Shown piece by piece: positions 8,689-18,014 of a stretch of 64,000 nucleotides of DNA. The position numbers and the translations under genes are program-made. The number at the start of each line of letters is the position of its first letter. The stretch's first letter is position 1. Origin of the DNA: Anaerolineaceae bacterium (GTDB lineage Bacteria > Chloroflexota > Anaerolineae > Anaerolineales > UBA11657); contig BGOS01000006.1 of NCBI GenBank assembly GCA_003569365.1, forward strand, positions 205,198 through 269,197, in the 5' to 3' direction. The notes beneath the pieces were generated by a model, which had not been told where the DNA came from, did not search any database, and saw only the letters and a program-made list of their open reading frames with translations.

Positions 8689-9768
8689 TCAGCCCGCCAG
8701 CTGCAGTAGATGTGCGCGCACGCGCTGCATGCTCTGTTCCCATGTGGGCTGCAATTCGAATCGCTGACGCGCATTCCGGCTTGCCGTTGCCAGTTGGCTG
8801 CGATCAGCAGCCAACTGTCTCACTCGATCCGCTAGCTGCCCGGCATCGTCCGGGTCCACGAGCCAGCCATCCACTCCATCAGCTATGAACTCCGCCGCTC
8901 CGCCGGAGCGCGCCGCCAGCGCGGGCACGCCAAAACCCATCCCCTCCAAATACGCAATCCCAAAACCTTCGTGCGCCGCCGGCACCGCCAGCACATGACT
9001 TGCTGCCAGCAGTAATGAAAGCTTGTCATCAGGAAGGCTGCCGTGCCACATGATATTGCGGTCAAGATCGAGCGCGGTTGCTTGCTGGTGCACGCGCCGC
9101 GCATAACCGGCGTCTGCCGTGGCGCTGCCCACCACATCCAGATGCCAGGCGCTGCGCGGCACTTTCGCCAGCGCAGGCAGCAGGCAGTGCAGGCCCTTGC
9201 GCGCAATCAAGTTGCCCAGAAAAATAATGCGCAACGCACCCGGCTGTTTGCTGCGCGCTGCGATTGCATCAAGTGTGATTGCCGGCGCAAACCGGTCCCC
9301 GCCGGGCGCTGCCACAATGCCGGCAAGATTGCGGCCGACAGTACTGCGCACCGCTGCCAATGTTGCGGCGCTGTTGCAAATGACGCCCGCCACACTGTTC
9401 AGGTAGCGCGCCTCAAGCGCCTGGTAAAGGCGTTGCACTGGCAGCGGCCAGCGCTCCTGGCAGCGCAAGTGGTGCACAATCGCAATCAGCGGATAGCTCA
9501 CATGCTGCCGCAGCCAGTCATTCAAAACCACAAGCGATGGATGGTTGAGCTCATCCTGCAGCAACACGTCGAGGCGCGCAGCTTGCAGCCACCGCCGGAA
9601 TTGCGCATCAAAGTTTTGCAGCAGGCAGGCGGCGTACGGCCGGGCGGGCAGTGCAAAGACCTCCACGGCATCGCCTTGGCGCTGCAGGTGCTGCACAAGC
9701 ATGCGGTCGTAAAGGTAGCCGCCGGAAACCTGAGCCAGCGAGCCGTAAACCACAAGCCCTACGCGCAC
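8689..9768 (-). CDS. glycosyltransferase family 4 protein
   Basis: GT-B-fold retaining glycosyltransferase of 359 residues, GTG start. The N-terminal half begins VGLVVYGSLAQVSGGYLYDR with the glycine-rich loop. A LLQDELNHPS motif follows near residue 90. The C-terminal donor half has IFLGNLIARKGLH, VPAAHEGFGIAYLEGMGFG (the E-x7-E type nucleotide-sugar site) and a GWLVDPDD end. It sits between the pterin-synthase-like gene (37 nt gap) and the methyltransferase (3 nt gap). The acceptor is unknown. A cytosolic small-molecule acceptor fits the neighbours better than a cell-wall role, but that is inference. Confidence 0.85.
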   Translation of the reverse strand: MRVGLVVYGSLAQVSGGYLYDRMLVQHLQRQGDAVEVFALPARPYAACLLQNFDAQFRRWLQAARLDVLLQDELNHPSLVVLNDWLRQHVSYPLIAIVHHLRCQERWPLPVQRLYQALEARYLNSVAGVICNSAATLAAVRSTVGRNLAGIVAAPGGDRFAPAITLDAIAARSKQPGALRIIFLGNLIARKGLHCLLPALAKVPRSAWHLDVVGSATADAGYARRVHQQATALDLDRNIMWHGSLPDDKLSLLLAASHVLAVPAAHEGFGIAYLEGMGFGVPALAARSGGAAEFIADGVDGWLVDPDDAGQLADRVRQLAADRSQLATASRNARQRFELQPTWEQSMQRVRAHLLQLAG

Positions 9769-9805
9769 GCAAGCGGCCCCGCACGCAGTCCAAGCGGGGC
9801 ACTGC

Positions 9806-10201
9806 TCACGCGCGCTCTATCGTGCAGCTGGCCCACGCGATGTCGTTCTCCCACAGCCGCACCTCAAACGCGCGCACGGTGGGCGCCAGCACGCGCCCGG
9901 CCAGCGCGCCGCACAAGATGTGCGCAAAGTTTTCAATGCTGGGATTGAGGCCCGCAAATGGCGCCAGATCGTTGAGCATTTGGTCGCGGTAGACGGCAAC
10001 CAAAGACTGCAGCTCACGCTCGACATCGACAATGTCCACCATGTAACCATGCTCATCAAGCTCGCTGCCGTGCAAGCGCAGCTCCAGCACAAAATGGTGC
10101 GAGTGCGGCAGATTTTCCGCGCCCCAGTCACCCCCGATTAAATAATGCTGCGCCACAAAGTCGCGCTGCACACACAGACAATATTTGGGCGGTTTCAACA
10201 T
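9806..10201 (-). CDS. 6-pyruvoyl-tetrahydropterin synthase / QueD-like protein, altered active site
   Basis: T-fold pterin enzyme of 131 residues. The three zinc histidines appear intact: H in RDFVAQHYL and the HxH in LPHSHHF. The glutamate of PSIENFA and the pterin-anchoring glutamate in VRLWENDIAW are present. The catalytic Cys, four residues before HxH in E. coli QueD, is Glu here (ENLPHSH). The catalytic Asp-His pair region reads YRDQMLND, with no His. From memory, PTPS-III enzymes also carry Glu for Cys. The protein is therefore unlikely to be a standard QueD. It lies 15 nt after the ABM gene in a dense operon. Confidence 0.82.
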   Translation of the reverse strand: MLKPPKYCLCVQRDFVAQHYLIGGDWGAENLPHSHHFVLELRLHGSELDEHGYMVDIVDVERELQSLVAVYRDQMLNDLAPFAGLNPSIENFAHILCGALAGRVLAPTVRAFEVRLWENDIAWASCTIERA

Positions 10202-10216
10202 GCGGCCAGCCTCCCT

Positions 10217-10528
10217 TTATTCTGCGCCAGCCGCCGGCTGCGCTCTGCCCCAGTGCTCCACCTGCGGCGGACTCGCAAAGTACGGCCCGATGATCGCGCG
10301 CCATTTCGGAAACAGCTCTGACTCTCTAAAGCCAATCGTGTGGTCTGCAAGCGTCTCCCATTGAATTTCAAACATGAAAACATTCTCGCGCTCAACCGAT
10401 TTGTAAACCTCGAAGGCGACAAACCCCGTGGCGGTTGCCAACACCTGGGCGACAGCAAGATTGACCGCAGCCAGAAAGTCCGCGCTTTGGCCCGGCAAAA
10501 TTTCAACTTGGGCAATTTCTTTTATCAT
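10217..10528 (-). CDS. antibiotic biosynthesis monooxygenase (ABM)-like protein
   Basis: Small ferredoxin-like-fold protein of 103 residues. It starts MIKEIAQVEILPGQ and continues with FVAFEVYKSVERENVFMFEI and a W-E-T-L-x-D-H pattern (QWETLADHTIGF), which is the ABM/dimeric alpha-beta-barrel pattern with its conserved His. I chose ATG at 10528. The open frame extends upstream but those residues are not ABM-like. It lies 28 nt after the MDR dehydrogenase and 15 nt before the pterin-synthase-like gene. The reaction is unknown. Such proteins can be cofactor-free oxygenases or simple ligand binders. Confidence 0.7.
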   Translation of the reverse strand: MIKEIAQVEILPGQSADFLAAVNLAVAQVLATATGFVAFEVYKSVERENVFMFEIQWETLADHTIGFRESELFPKWRAIIGPYFASPPQVEHWGRAQPAAGAE

Positions 10529-10556
10529 TTTGCTTCTACTTCGAAAACTGCTGTCT

Positions 10557-11549
10557 TCAATAGGTGAGCAGCACTTGCAGCGCTGCTCCCGGTTCTTTAT
10601 CAAGCAGGCGATAGGCCGCTGGCGCATCTTCAAGCGCAAAGCGATGTGTTACGAGGCGCTCGGGCTGCACCAGCGCACACATGCGCCATGCCTCTTGCAA
10701 ACGCCGCGCCTTGCTCCAGCGCGCAGAAAGCTGCGCACTAATGCTGCTCACCTGGCTGCTGCTGATAGTCTGGCGCGCACGGTGAAAACGCCCGCCAAGA
10801 TTTAGTGGCGCGGTTTTTTGGCCGTACCACGAGCCCACCACCACGCGCCCGAATGCTCCCGTGGCTTGCAGTGCTGCATCCAGCGCCGCGGGGTTGCCGC
10901 TCAACTCGTACGCCAGGTCCGCGTCCAAGTGCTGCAGTTGCGCATCCTGCGGATCAAGGCTGCGGGTTGCGCCAAAAAGCAGTGCCTGCGCGCGCCGCTC
11001 CGGCAGCACATCAAAAGTTGTCAGGCTGGCAAGCGGCACAAGCGCCAGCAGCGCGGTTGTAAGCAGGCCCACCACCCCCTGCCCAAACACCGCCACGCGC
11101 TCGCCCAGCAGCGGCTGGCCGTCGTGCAGTAGATTTACGGCGGTCTCCATGTTGGGCAGCAGCGCAGCCGCCGCACTGCTGATCGACTCAGGCACCGGCA
11201 GCAAGTCTTGTGGTTGTGCAATGAAATGGCTGGCGTGCGGATGAAACGCCAGCACGCGCCGCCCCTCCCAATCGCGCGCAACCGCACTGCCGCACGCAAC
11301 CACGGTGCCAACCGCTGCGTACCCGTAGCGCAGCGGATAGCGCACGGGGCGCTGCAGCGCCGCAATACTGTCATCCAGCGCCATGTCTGGCGGCAGCTGC
11401 CCGCGGTAGGCCAGCAGCTCCGTGCCGGCGCTGATGGCCGAACATTCGCTTTGCACCAGCACCTCGCCGGCCGCAAGCTGCGGCAGTGCGTCCCGCACCA
11501 CGCGCACGTGCAGTGCAGCGCTGAACTCAACGCAGTGCGCCGCCGGCAT
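10557..11549 (-). CDS. zinc-type alcohol dehydrogenase-like (MDR) oxidoreductase
   Basis: Medium-chain dehydrogenase/reductase of 330 residues. The N-terminal GroES-like domain has CSAISAGTELLAYRGQ, RYGYAAVGTVVACG and GRRVLAFHPHASH. The nucleotide fold has VAVFGQGVVGLLTTALL (GxGxxG). The structural four-Cys zinc loop of classical ADHs is absent. The start is ATG at 11549, overlapping the reductase stop as TGATG, which indicates translational coupling. It probably oxidises or reduces a side chain of the cluster's small-molecule product using NAD(P). The substrate is not visible from sequence. Confidence 0.82.
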   Translation of the reverse strand: MPAAHCVEFSAALHVRVVRDALPQLAAGEVLVQSECSAISAGTELLAYRGQLPPDMALDDSIAALQRPVRYPLRYGYAAVGTVVACGSAVARDWEGRRVLAFHPHASHFIAQPQDLLPVPESISSAAAALLPNMETAVNLLHDGQPLLGERVAVFGQGVVGLLTTALLALVPLASLTTFDVLPERRAQALLFGATRSLDPQDAQLQHLDADLAYELSGNPAALDAALQATGAFGRVVVGSWYGQKTAPLNLGGRFHRARQTISSSQVSSISAQLSARWSKARRLQEAWRMCALVQPERLVTHRFALEDAPAAYRLLDKEPGAALQVLLTY

Positions 11550-12238
11550 CACTGCCACGCCAGTTCACCCCACAGCAGCAAGTCCTCGCCCGCGCGGCGC
11601 GCTTGAACTTTGTGCAGCGCGATGCGCGCCTGCGGTGCCAGTGCACCGACCGCGCGGTAGCCGCCCAGCAGGCGCGGCACAATGGTTAACATCAAGTGGT
11701 CTGCAGTGCGCGCGCACAGCATGCTGGTGAGAATCCGCGCGCCGCCCTCTACCATCACACTGTTTATCTCGCGCCGCCCCAGCTCCGCAAGCAGTGCGGC
11801 CAAGCTGACGCGGTGCTGCTCATCCGGCGCGGTCTCCAACACCTGCACCCCGGCCTGCTCCAGCGCAGTGCGGCGCGCCGCATCCACCGGAGCCAGCGCT
11901 GCCACCCACGGCCGCCGCGCTGCGTTTTGCACCAAAAAAGAATCCAGCGGAAGTTGCAAGTGGCTGTCCACAATTACGGGCTGCGGATCCAAACCGGCAC
12001 CGTGGCGAACGTTCAACTGCGGGTTGTCGGCAAGCACGGTGTTGATGCCCACCAGCAGCGCATCATGTGCGCCGCGCAGCTGGTGCGTCAGCCGGCTTGC
12101 CTGCGCACCGCTCAGCGTTAGGGGCCGACCCGGCGCGAGCGCGATGCAGCCATCAATGCTTTGTGCGTAGCTGAGCGTTACCAGTGGCCGCCCGCTGCGC
12201 CGCCGGTGTGCTGCCGCATCCGCCAGCCGGCGCAGCAC
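11549..12238 (-). CDS. RibD C-terminal-type reductase (DHFR-like)
   Basis: Stand-alone RibD_C / dihydrofolate-reductase-fold NADPH reductase. Motifs are RPLVTLSYAQSIDGCIA at the N-terminus, SRLTHQLRGAHDALLVGINT, LADNPQLNVR and the late VMVEGGARILTSML. The RibD deaminase domain is absent. In riboflavin synthesis this fold reduces a ribosylaminopyrimidine. Beside a pterin-synthase-like gene it may act on a pterin or pyrimidine intermediate (inference). GTG at 12238 avoids overlapping the upstream gene. An ATG at 12307 would overlap it by 49 nt. It is coupled to the MDR gene by TGATG. Confidence 0.8.
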   Translation of the reverse strand: MLRRLADAAAHRRRSGRPLVTLSYAQSIDGCIALAPGRPLTLSGAQASRLTHQLRGAHDALLVGINTVLADNPQLNVRHGAGLDPQPVIVDSHLQLPLDSFLVQNAARRPWVAALAPVDAARRTALEQAGVQVLETAPDEQHRVSLAALLAELGRREINSVMVEGGARILTSMLCARTADHLMLTIVPRLLGGYRAVGALAPQARIALHKVQARRAGEDLLLWGELAWQ

Positions 12239-12258
12239 TTGTGCCGGAAGCCCGCGCT

Positions 12259-12630
12259 CTATTGCACGCGATCCTGAATGCTGACGGACGCAGTGGCCTG
12301 GCGCCATTCCAAAACCAGCAAAATCACCAGCAGCACTTCCACCAGCTTGTCTGCGTAGGCAAGTAAATTTTGCTCACCAATTAGTAACCACAGCACAATT
12401 GTGAGCAGCGTATAGCCAATCAATAGAATACGCGCCAGCCGCTTCCAGCGTGAAAGCAATGGCAAGTACAGAGCAATAACCAGCGCGATATATCCAGCAC
12501 CATTCAAATAAAAAGCCACCATCGTTTCTGGTATTGCCAGCCAAATGTGAATCAGCGCCGTGGCGAGAGCAAGCACCACGATAGCCACCTGTCCGAGACC
12601 AAAACGCGATTGGGTGCCTTCAGCAGTCAT
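12259..12630 (-). CDS. small four-helix membrane protein
   Basis: Unrecognised 123-residue protein with four predicted TM segments: VAIVVLALATALIHIWLAI, FYLNGAGYIALVIALYLPL, ILLIGYTLLTIVLWLLI and VEVLLVILLVLEW. There is a His in TM1 (ALIHIWLAI) and a short cytoplasmic basic stretch (SRWKRLAR). There is no signal peptide. It is upstream of the reductase gene with 20 nt between stop and the chosen downstream start, so it may be the first gene of the cluster. No function can be assigned. Confidence 0.7.
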   Translation of the reverse strand: MTAEGTQSRFGLGQVAIVVLALATALIHIWLAIPETMVAFYLNGAGYIALVIALYLPLLSRWKRLARILLIGYTLLTIVLWLLIGEQNLLAYADKLVEVLLVILLVLEWRQATASVSIQDRVQ

Positions 12631-12690
12631 GATGTGCCTTCAAGATGAGTAAAGTGCATTCGCAGTATCGCACAAAACATACGCTACTCG

Positions 12691-13587
12691 TCAACTTTCG
12701 CCAACATAACCGCTGGCATGCTGCAACAGCACCCGCGCAGCACTTGCAACGGTGCGCGTGATTGCAGCGGCGCTCGTGCCGCTGCGCGCCAGAGCAGCAC
12801 CAGACAGCGGCGAGCCAAATGCTAGCTGCACCGGTGCGCGCCGGTAGCCCGGCCACAAAACCTGCAGCGCCACTGCAAAGCGCTGCTGGTCGCGCGGCGC
12901 ACGGCGCAAGCGCGTAAGTGGATTGCGCAAGCTGGCCGGTGAGATTGCGCCACTAACAATGGCCGGGACAATTTGGGTGTGCGGCGCCATGCGCGCAAAC
13001 AACCCCACGCTTTCAGACCAGCGCGTTAGCGCGGCAGCCGCGCCGGGCAGCGCAGCCGGATCCGGCTCGATCTCGCCGCCCGGAAACGTGAGCAGCGCGC
13101 CACCCGCCTGCAGGTGGCGCAGCGCACTGCGCACCGCCCGCAGCTGGTCAGTGCCGTCCGCATTGAGCAGAATGAGGTGTTCACTGGAATGGCGCAAGCA
13201 CTGCAAAAACGGGCGCGCGCCCGCCAGCACGCGCAGGTCAGTCCGGGCAATGCTTGCCAGCAGTGCCAGCGTATCGGCCATGCCGGGATGGTTGCAAACA
13301 ATTAGCAGCGCGCCGCTGCCAGCCACATGCTGCAATCCGGTTACGCGCACGCCGCCGCTGTAATGCGGCAGCAGCCAGTTGGCCGCCGCCCGCAAACCAT
13401 GCCGCGCAACTTGCAAGTCAAACTCCAGCATGCGCGCGGCAAAGCCGTCCGCCGGCCACCACAACAAGTTGCGCAGCAGCCCGCTAAACGCAGCGTTCGG
13501 CTGCACGCCGAACGCTGCCAGGCTGTCATCCAGATTAATCCGCGTTAGTGCGGCCCGCACTTGGCGCGCCCGCTCGCGGGCGGGCAT
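12691..13587 (-). CDS. lysophospholipid acyltransferase family protein (PlsC-like)
   Basis: Acyltransferase of 299 residues. The catalytic block is VCNHPGMADTLAL, i.e. the NH-x4-D motif, followed by a substrate-binding block TFPGGEIEPDP that replaces the usual FPEGTRS. It probably transfers acyl chains to a glycerolipid or related lipid at the membrane. The start is ATG at 13587, sharing one base with the heme A synthase stop (TAATG), so the two are coupled. Divergence from PlsC in the second motif leaves the exact acceptor open. Confidence 0.75.
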   Translation of the reverse strand: MPARERARQVRAALTRINLDDSLAAFGVQPNAAFSGLLRNLLWWPADGFAARMLEFDLQVARHGLRAAANWLLPHYSGGVRVTGLQHVAGSGALLIVCNHPGMADTLALLASIARTDLRVLAGARPFLQCLRHSSEHLILLNADGTDQLRAVRSALRHLQAGGALLTFPGGEIEPDPAALPGAAAALTRWSESVGLFARMAPHTQIVPAIVSGAISPASLRNPLTRLRRAPRDQQRFAVALQVLWPGYRRAPVQLAFGSPLSGAALARSGTSAAAITRTVASAARVLLQHASGYVGES

Positions 13588-14537
13588 TACGCCGGCACGG
13601 GCTGCAGCGGGCTGGCAGCTGCAGCGCGCACTGGGTGCACTGTGGCAACCAGCAGTACCCACAACACCCACAGCACGTCCGCCATTAGAAGATGCGTGAT
13701 TTGAATCCACAACGGCGCAAGCAGTACCACGGCCAGCGTGCCGCCCACCCATTGCAATCCCACCACCGCCATCATTGCCCGCGCCGCCCGGCGCACGGCT
13801 GCTGGTGCGCCGTCCAATCCCCAAATGCGCGCCAGCACAATCAAGTACATGCCCGTACCAATTGCCAGCACCGGATGCCAAACGCGCAGGCGCACAAAAA
13901 GATGCGAGCTTGGATCAAGGTCCTGCTGCAAGCCCTCGGCCAGCGATGCCGCCGGGAAGAGCGTGTCGCCGAGCGCGGTGATGGCGCCACTGCTGCATAC
14001 CAGCACCAGCAAGCCTGTGCCCAGCCAGATGGCTGCGGCGCCGGCTCCGTTTGGCAGTTGCACGGGAGCGCCGCCGGCAGCGTGCCACGCGCACAGTGTG
14101 AGCGCGCCCAGCAGCAGTAACGTGTTGGCAAGATGCACCGCTATAACCACGCCGCGCAAAAGTGCGGGGTTGCCAGCCACCAGCTCCAGCAGCACCAGCG
14201 CTGCGCCCACCAACGCTTCCACCAAAATAAAAACCATGGACCACATGGCAGCCACCCGCACCGGCTGGCCCGGCGCATACAGCCGCCGCGCCCACAGCAG
14301 CAGCCCGCCCACCAGCAGCAGCGCCAGCCCGCTGGTGAGGCGGTGCGAAAATTCAATCAGCGTTGCAACTTCCGGCGCGCGCGGCAGCACCTCCCCATTG
14401 CAAAGCGGCCAGTGGCTGCCACAACCCGCGCCCGAGCCGGATGAGCGCACAAACGCGCCCAGCAGAATTACAAAAATGTTGTAGCCCAGCACGGCCCACG
14501 CGTAACGCGCAAAATTATTTAGCTTGCCAGCGTTCAT
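13587..14537 (-). CDS. ctaA: heme A synthase (COX15/CtaA family)
   Basis: Membrane enzyme that oxidises heme O to heme A for cytochrome c oxidase. It has 316 residues and eight TM helices arranged as two four-helix bundles. Signatures are GAGCGSHWPLCNG after TM1 and four candidate heme-ligand histidines: EFSHRLTSG, AVHLANTLLLLG, RVWHPVLAIG and QITHLLMADVLW. The start is ATG at 14537. A TTG three codons earlier is possible. Its presence indicates an aa3- or caa3-type terminal oxidase elsewhere in the genome. Confidence 0.93.
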   Translation of the reverse strand: MNAGKLNNFARYAWAVLGYNIFVILLGAFVRSSGSGAGCGSHWPLCNGEVLPRAPEVATLIEFSHRLTSGLALLLVGGLLLWARRLYAPGQPVRVAAMWSMVFILVEALVGAALVLLELVAGNPALLRGVVIAVHLANTLLLLGALTLCAWHAAGGAPVQLPNGAGAAAIWLGTGLLVLVCSSGAITALGDTLFPAASLAEGLQQDLDPSSHLFVRLRVWHPVLAIGTGMYLIVLARIWGLDGAPAAVRRAARAMMAVVGLQWVGGTLAVVLLAPLWIQITHLLMADVLWVLWVLLVATVHPVRAAAASPLQPVPA

Positions 14538-14651
14538 GGTTACCAACGGATTGTATCGAAGATCCCGCGCGAACGAAAATTAGCGCAGGCATTGCAAAGG
14601 CAGGCCCGCATTAGCTACAGGCCTGCCCGGAAGGCGGGGCAGCGGACGCTG

Positions 14652-16085
14652 TTAGCCGGCGGCCACCAACCGCCAAACTTGCGCCACCACAAAAGTAACC
14701 ACAAAGCCCAACAGCAACGGCATCAAAGCCGCCACCGTGGTCCACTTTGCACTGCGCGTCTCTTTGTAAATGGTGTGGATGGTGGTGCTGCACGGGTTGT
14801 GAATGAGGCTGAATAGCATCAGGTTCACGGCTGTCAGCAGCGTCCAGCCGCCGGCGGCAAATAACTGCGCCAGCTGCGCATCGGACTCGGCATTGAACAT
14901 CACGCCGGCGCCGGCGCCCACGCCCGCCATCTTGGCCGAGAGTGCGGTCAGCATCAACACAGTTGGAATCACAATCTCATTGGCCGGTATGGCCAGAATG
15001 TAAGCGAGCAGAATTACGCCGTTGAGGCCCAGCACTAGGCCCGCAGGATTCAAAAATCGAATCAGATGCTCGGCAACACTCGCACCGGCGATGTTCACAT
15101 TGCCGGCAAGCCAGATGAGCGCACCCGCCGGCAGCGCCCACATCACAGCGCGCCACAATACAATAATCGTGCGGTCGATAATGGAGGTGTAGATCGTCTG
15201 CCAAATTCGCGGCGGGCGATACGGCGGAAGCTCCAAACTAAATGTTGAGACTTCGCCCTTCAGCACGGTGCGCGAAAGCAGAAAGCTGCTGGCAAATGTA
15301 AGCAGGATGCCCAGCACCGCCACACCCACCACCGCCAGGGCGGAGACCAGGCCACCCCAAGCGGGCGGCGCCAGCACGCCAATGAACACGGTGGCAATCA
15401 TGATCTGGGTCGGCCAGCGGCCGTTGCACAATGCAAAGTTATTGGTGATGATCGCAATCAGCCGCTCGCGCGGGCTGTCGATGATGCGCGTTGCAACTAC
15501 GCCGGCAGCGTTGCAGCCCCAGCCCATCGCCATGGTGAGCGCCTGCTTGCCATGCGCCCCGCTCTTGCGAAAGATGGCATCCAGATTGAACGCAACGCGC
15601 GGCAGGTAGCCAAAATCTTCCAGCAGTGTGAAGAGCGGGAAGAAGATCATCATCGGCGGCAGCATGACCGCCACCACCCACGCACTGCCCAGATACATTC
15701 CATCAATCACCAGCCCGTCCAAAAACAACGGGACACCAAGCGCTGCGCTGCCCTGTTTCAAAAGCGGGTGAATGATCCCGATCAGTAAATCTGAAAGCAG
15801 GCCCGAAGGCACGTTCGCGCCCACGATGGTGATATAAAACACGGTTGCCAGCATCAGCAGCATGAGCGGGAAGCCAAACCAGCGGCTCGTGACAAGCTTG
15901 TCCACCGTGCGGTCAAAATCAAACCGCAGCGGCGCCTCCGGCCGGGTTACGGCGCGGTCCGTGAGGCGCGCCGCGTCCGTGTAGATTGCCTCCACCAGCT
16001 GCTCATGAAAGTTTACGCCGGTGCTCCAGCGCAGCGTCTCTGCGCCCGCAAGAATATCTTCAGCAGTGGGCAAGACAGTGCTCAT
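14652..16085 (-). CDS. feoB: ferrous iron transporter FeoB, membrane (permease) half
   Basis: C-terminal transport part of FeoB as a separate 477-residue protein. It has a soluble N-terminal stretch, then two Gate-type halves with about eight TM helices. Key residues are in [15 protein letters not shown] (the gate Cys) and [14 protein letters not shown]. The ATG at 16085 is preceded by GAGGAG about 8 nt upstream, a proper ribosome-binding site, and lies 27 nt after the stop of the G-domain gene. This supports a genuine gene split over a point frameshift. The two proteins presumably assemble into one Fe(II) transporter in the inner membrane. Confidence 0.92.
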   Translation of the reverse strand: MSTVLPTAEDILAGAETLRWSTGVNFHEQLVEAIYTDAARLTDRAVTRPEAPLRFDFDRTVDKLVTSRWFGFPLMLLMLATVFYITIVGANVPSGLLSDLLIGIIHPLLKQGSAALGVPLFLDGLVIDGMYLGSAWVVAVMLPPMMIFFPLFTLLEDFGYLPRVAFNLDAIFRKSGAHGKQALTMAMGWGCNAAGVVATRIIDSPRERLIAIITNNFALCNGRWPTQIMIATVFIGVLAPPAWGGLVSALAVVGVAVLGILLTFASSFLLSRTVLKGEVSTFSLELPPYRPPRIWQTIYTSIIDRTIIVLWRAVMWALPAGALIWLAGNVNIAGASVAEHLIRFLNPAGLVLGLNGVILLAYILAIPANEIVIPTVLMLTALSAKMAGVGAGAGVMFNAESDAQLAQLFAAGGWTLLTAVNLMLFSLIHNPCSTTIHTIYKETRSAKWTTVAALMPLLLGFVVTFVVAQVWRLVAAG

Positions 16086-16112
16086 GATTTATCTCCTCGC
16101 AGTTACACATGC

Positions 16113-16970
16113 CTATGCGGGCTCGAACGCCGCTTGCGCGCCCGGCGCCGCCGTCTGGCGCAGGGCAAGGTCGCCCAGCTCGCCGCGCTGCAATGCATCA
16201 ATGATGCGCTGATCGCCATCCAGCAGGCGCATGGCCACCCAGCGCGCATTCGGCAGCCCGGGATACACAGCAGTGATCTGGGTCACAAGCTGCGCCACGG
16301 CGCGCTTGAGGCCGGCCGGCTCACTTTGCAAGCGGTGCGGGTTGCACACGGTTGCGCCGGTGGCCACTTCATGCACGGCACGCAGCAAATCGGTGATGCC
16401 CTCGCCGCGCCGCGCAGACATGGGTACAACCGGAATACCGAGGTCACGCGCCAGGCGGCGGTCATCCACCTGCAGCTGGTGGCGGCGCGCCTCATCCATT
16501 AAGTTCAGTCCCAGCACAGCCCGGTCCGTAATCTCCAGCACCTGCAGCACCAGATTCAGATTGCGCTCCAAGCGCGTGGCATCCACAACCACAACCGTCA
16601 CATCCGGCTGCCCAAACAATATAAAATCACGCGCCACTTCTTCATCCAATGTGGTGGACAGCAGCGAGTAGGTGCCCGGCAGATCAACGATCTTGTAGCG
16701 CTTTTGGCCATAAGAGTAAGCGCCTTCAGCGCGGGTAACGGTCTTGCCCGGCCAGTTGCCGGTATGCTGGCGCAGCCCCGTCAGCGCGTTGAACACCGTG
16801 CTCTTGCCTGTGTTGGGATTGCCCGCCAACGCCACCACATAATCACAATCATTTACATTTACACCCAGCCGCAGCAAGTTGGCGGCGTGATGTGCGGGGC
16901 AGGTTTCACACGCCGCACCGGTTGGTTGAATTACTGGAACTGAATTCACTTGGCTGGACTCCTTTGCCAT
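16113..16970 (-). CDS. feoB: ferrous iron transporter FeoB, GTPase half
   Basis: N-terminal G-protein part of FeoB, 285 residues. It has G1 GNPNTGKST, switch [15 protein letters not shown]3 [11 protein letters not shown] and G4 NLMDEA, followed by the helical GDI-like domain. A Cys/His patch precedes the G domain ([11 protein letters not shown]), like the CP-H leader seen in some FeoB proteins. No membrane segment follows. The membrane half is the next gene. The ATG at 16970 lies 4 nt after the regulator stop. A longer start at 17018 would overlap the regulator. Confidence 0.92.
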   Translation of the reverse strand: MAKESSQVNSVPVIQPTGAACETCPAHHAANLLRLGVNVNDCDYVVALAGNPNTGKSTVFNALTGLRQHTGNWPGKTVTRAEGAYSYGQKRYKIVDLPGTYSLLSTTLDEEVARDFILFGQPDVTVVVVDATRLERNLNLVLQVLEITDRAVLGLNLMDEARRHQLQVDDRRLARDLGIPVVPMSARRGEGITDLLRAVHEVATGATVCNPHRLQSEPAGLKRAVAQLVTQITAVYPGLPNARWVAMRLLDGDQRIIDALQRGELGDLALRQTAAPGAQAAFEPA

Positions 16971-16974
16971 GCTG

Positions 16975-17982
16975 TTACTCCACCCGCACCCATTGCGCCT
17001 GCGTGCGGCGCAATGCAATCAGCGTGTCCCGAATGCGGTAGGCGGTCGGGTCGCCGGACGGGCTGCGCAGCTCGGCATATACCATGGTGCCGGGCAGCAG
17101 TCCCAGGTCCAGCAAGCGCCGGCGTTCAAGCCCGCGGCACGCATGCGAGATGCTCACCACGCGGCTGGCCTGCCCGGGCTCGAGGTCGCTCAACGGCCGC
17201 TGCGCAACTTCCTGTGCCAGCACTTCCACCGGCCGCACCGCCACGTTGGCAGCCAGCAATGGCGCCAGCACATGCTCGCAGCCATCGGCCCACACGCGCA
17301 CGCGCCGCGCAGAGTTTTCCAGCACGCGCAGCTCCATTTCCGGCTGCAGGCCGCTGGCAACAATTTGGGAAAAAATTGCGACGGGCTCGTCTTCGATATG
17401 AACAATTCTGCAGGATTGATTTACCGCAACACTGGAAAGCGGCAGGCCATCTTGCGGGCGCAAGCTGCCGGCATGCGAGGGGATCGGGTCGCCGTGCGGA
17501 TCGCGCAGCGGGTTGCCCATTTGGGCTGCCAGTTTGTCCGCTTCTTGTGGCGAGAGCTGATGTTCAATGCGATCGGCCTGCGCGTGCCACTCACCCTCAG
17601 ACACGCTGGTGCCCTCAGCGAGATGCTGTTCCCACAAGCGGTGCACACGAATGATGTGCAGTGCGGCTTCCACGCCGCGCGGCTGCAGATGCAGCTGGCC
17701 ATCTCGCAATTCTGCCAGTCCAAATTGTGTAAGGCTTTGCGCCACGGTGGCGGCTTCATTGCCGGTCACTTGCAGCGCGCCGGCGAGGCTTTCGAGGGTT
17801 GGCTGCAGGCCGCGCAGGTTGCTGAGATGAATATGCTTTACCGCGTCTTCGGTGCGCACGCGGTCTGTCATTTCCAACTGGGTTTGGCCGCGCCAGTACC
17901 AGCCACTGCCCGGCCGGAATGCCCACAGCGCTCCCACCAGCAGCCCAGCCGCAATTAGAGAAAATAGCAGTGCTTGCGCCAC
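16975..17982 (-). CDS. membrane-anchored DtxR-type regulator fused to FeoA domains
   Basis: Protein of 335 residues, GTG start. Domains in order: one TM helix ([18 protein letters not shown], about residues 5-22), a winged helix ([19 protein letters not shown]), the DtxR metal-binding/dimerisation domain ([18 protein letters not shown] with the E-H ligand pair, DPHGDPIP), an SH3/FeoA-like domain and a C-terminal FeoA domain ([16 protein letters not shown]). It probably senses Fe(II), represses the feo operon and may also contact FeoB through FeoA. The TM anchor on a DNA-binding repressor is odd. A DtxR-like operator lies 33 bp upstream. Confidence 0.85.
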   Translation of the reverse strand: MAQALLFSLIAAGLLVGALWAFRPGSGWYWRGQTQLEMTDRVRTEDAVKHIHLSNLRGLQPTLESLAGALQVTGNEAATVAQSLTQFGLAELRDGQLHLQPRGVEAALHIIRVHRLWEQHLAEGTSVSEGEWHAQADRIEHQLSPQEADKLAAQMGNPLRDPHGDPIPSHAGSLRPQDGLPLSSVAVNQSCRIVHIEDEPVAIFSQIVASGLQPEMELRVLENSARRVRVWADGCEHVLAPLLAANVAVRPVEVLAQEVAQRPLSDLEPGQASRVVSISHACRGLERRRLLDLGLLPGTMVYAELRSPSGDPTAYRIRDTLIALRRTQAQWVRVE

Positions 17983-18014
17983 CCTAGATTTGGCTCCGAC
18001 TTATGGTAATTAAA

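Noticed and set aside
16085..16113. FeoB split as a sequencing frameshift
   Set aside because: The 27-nt spacer contains a proper ribosome-binding site and both halves have normal ends.
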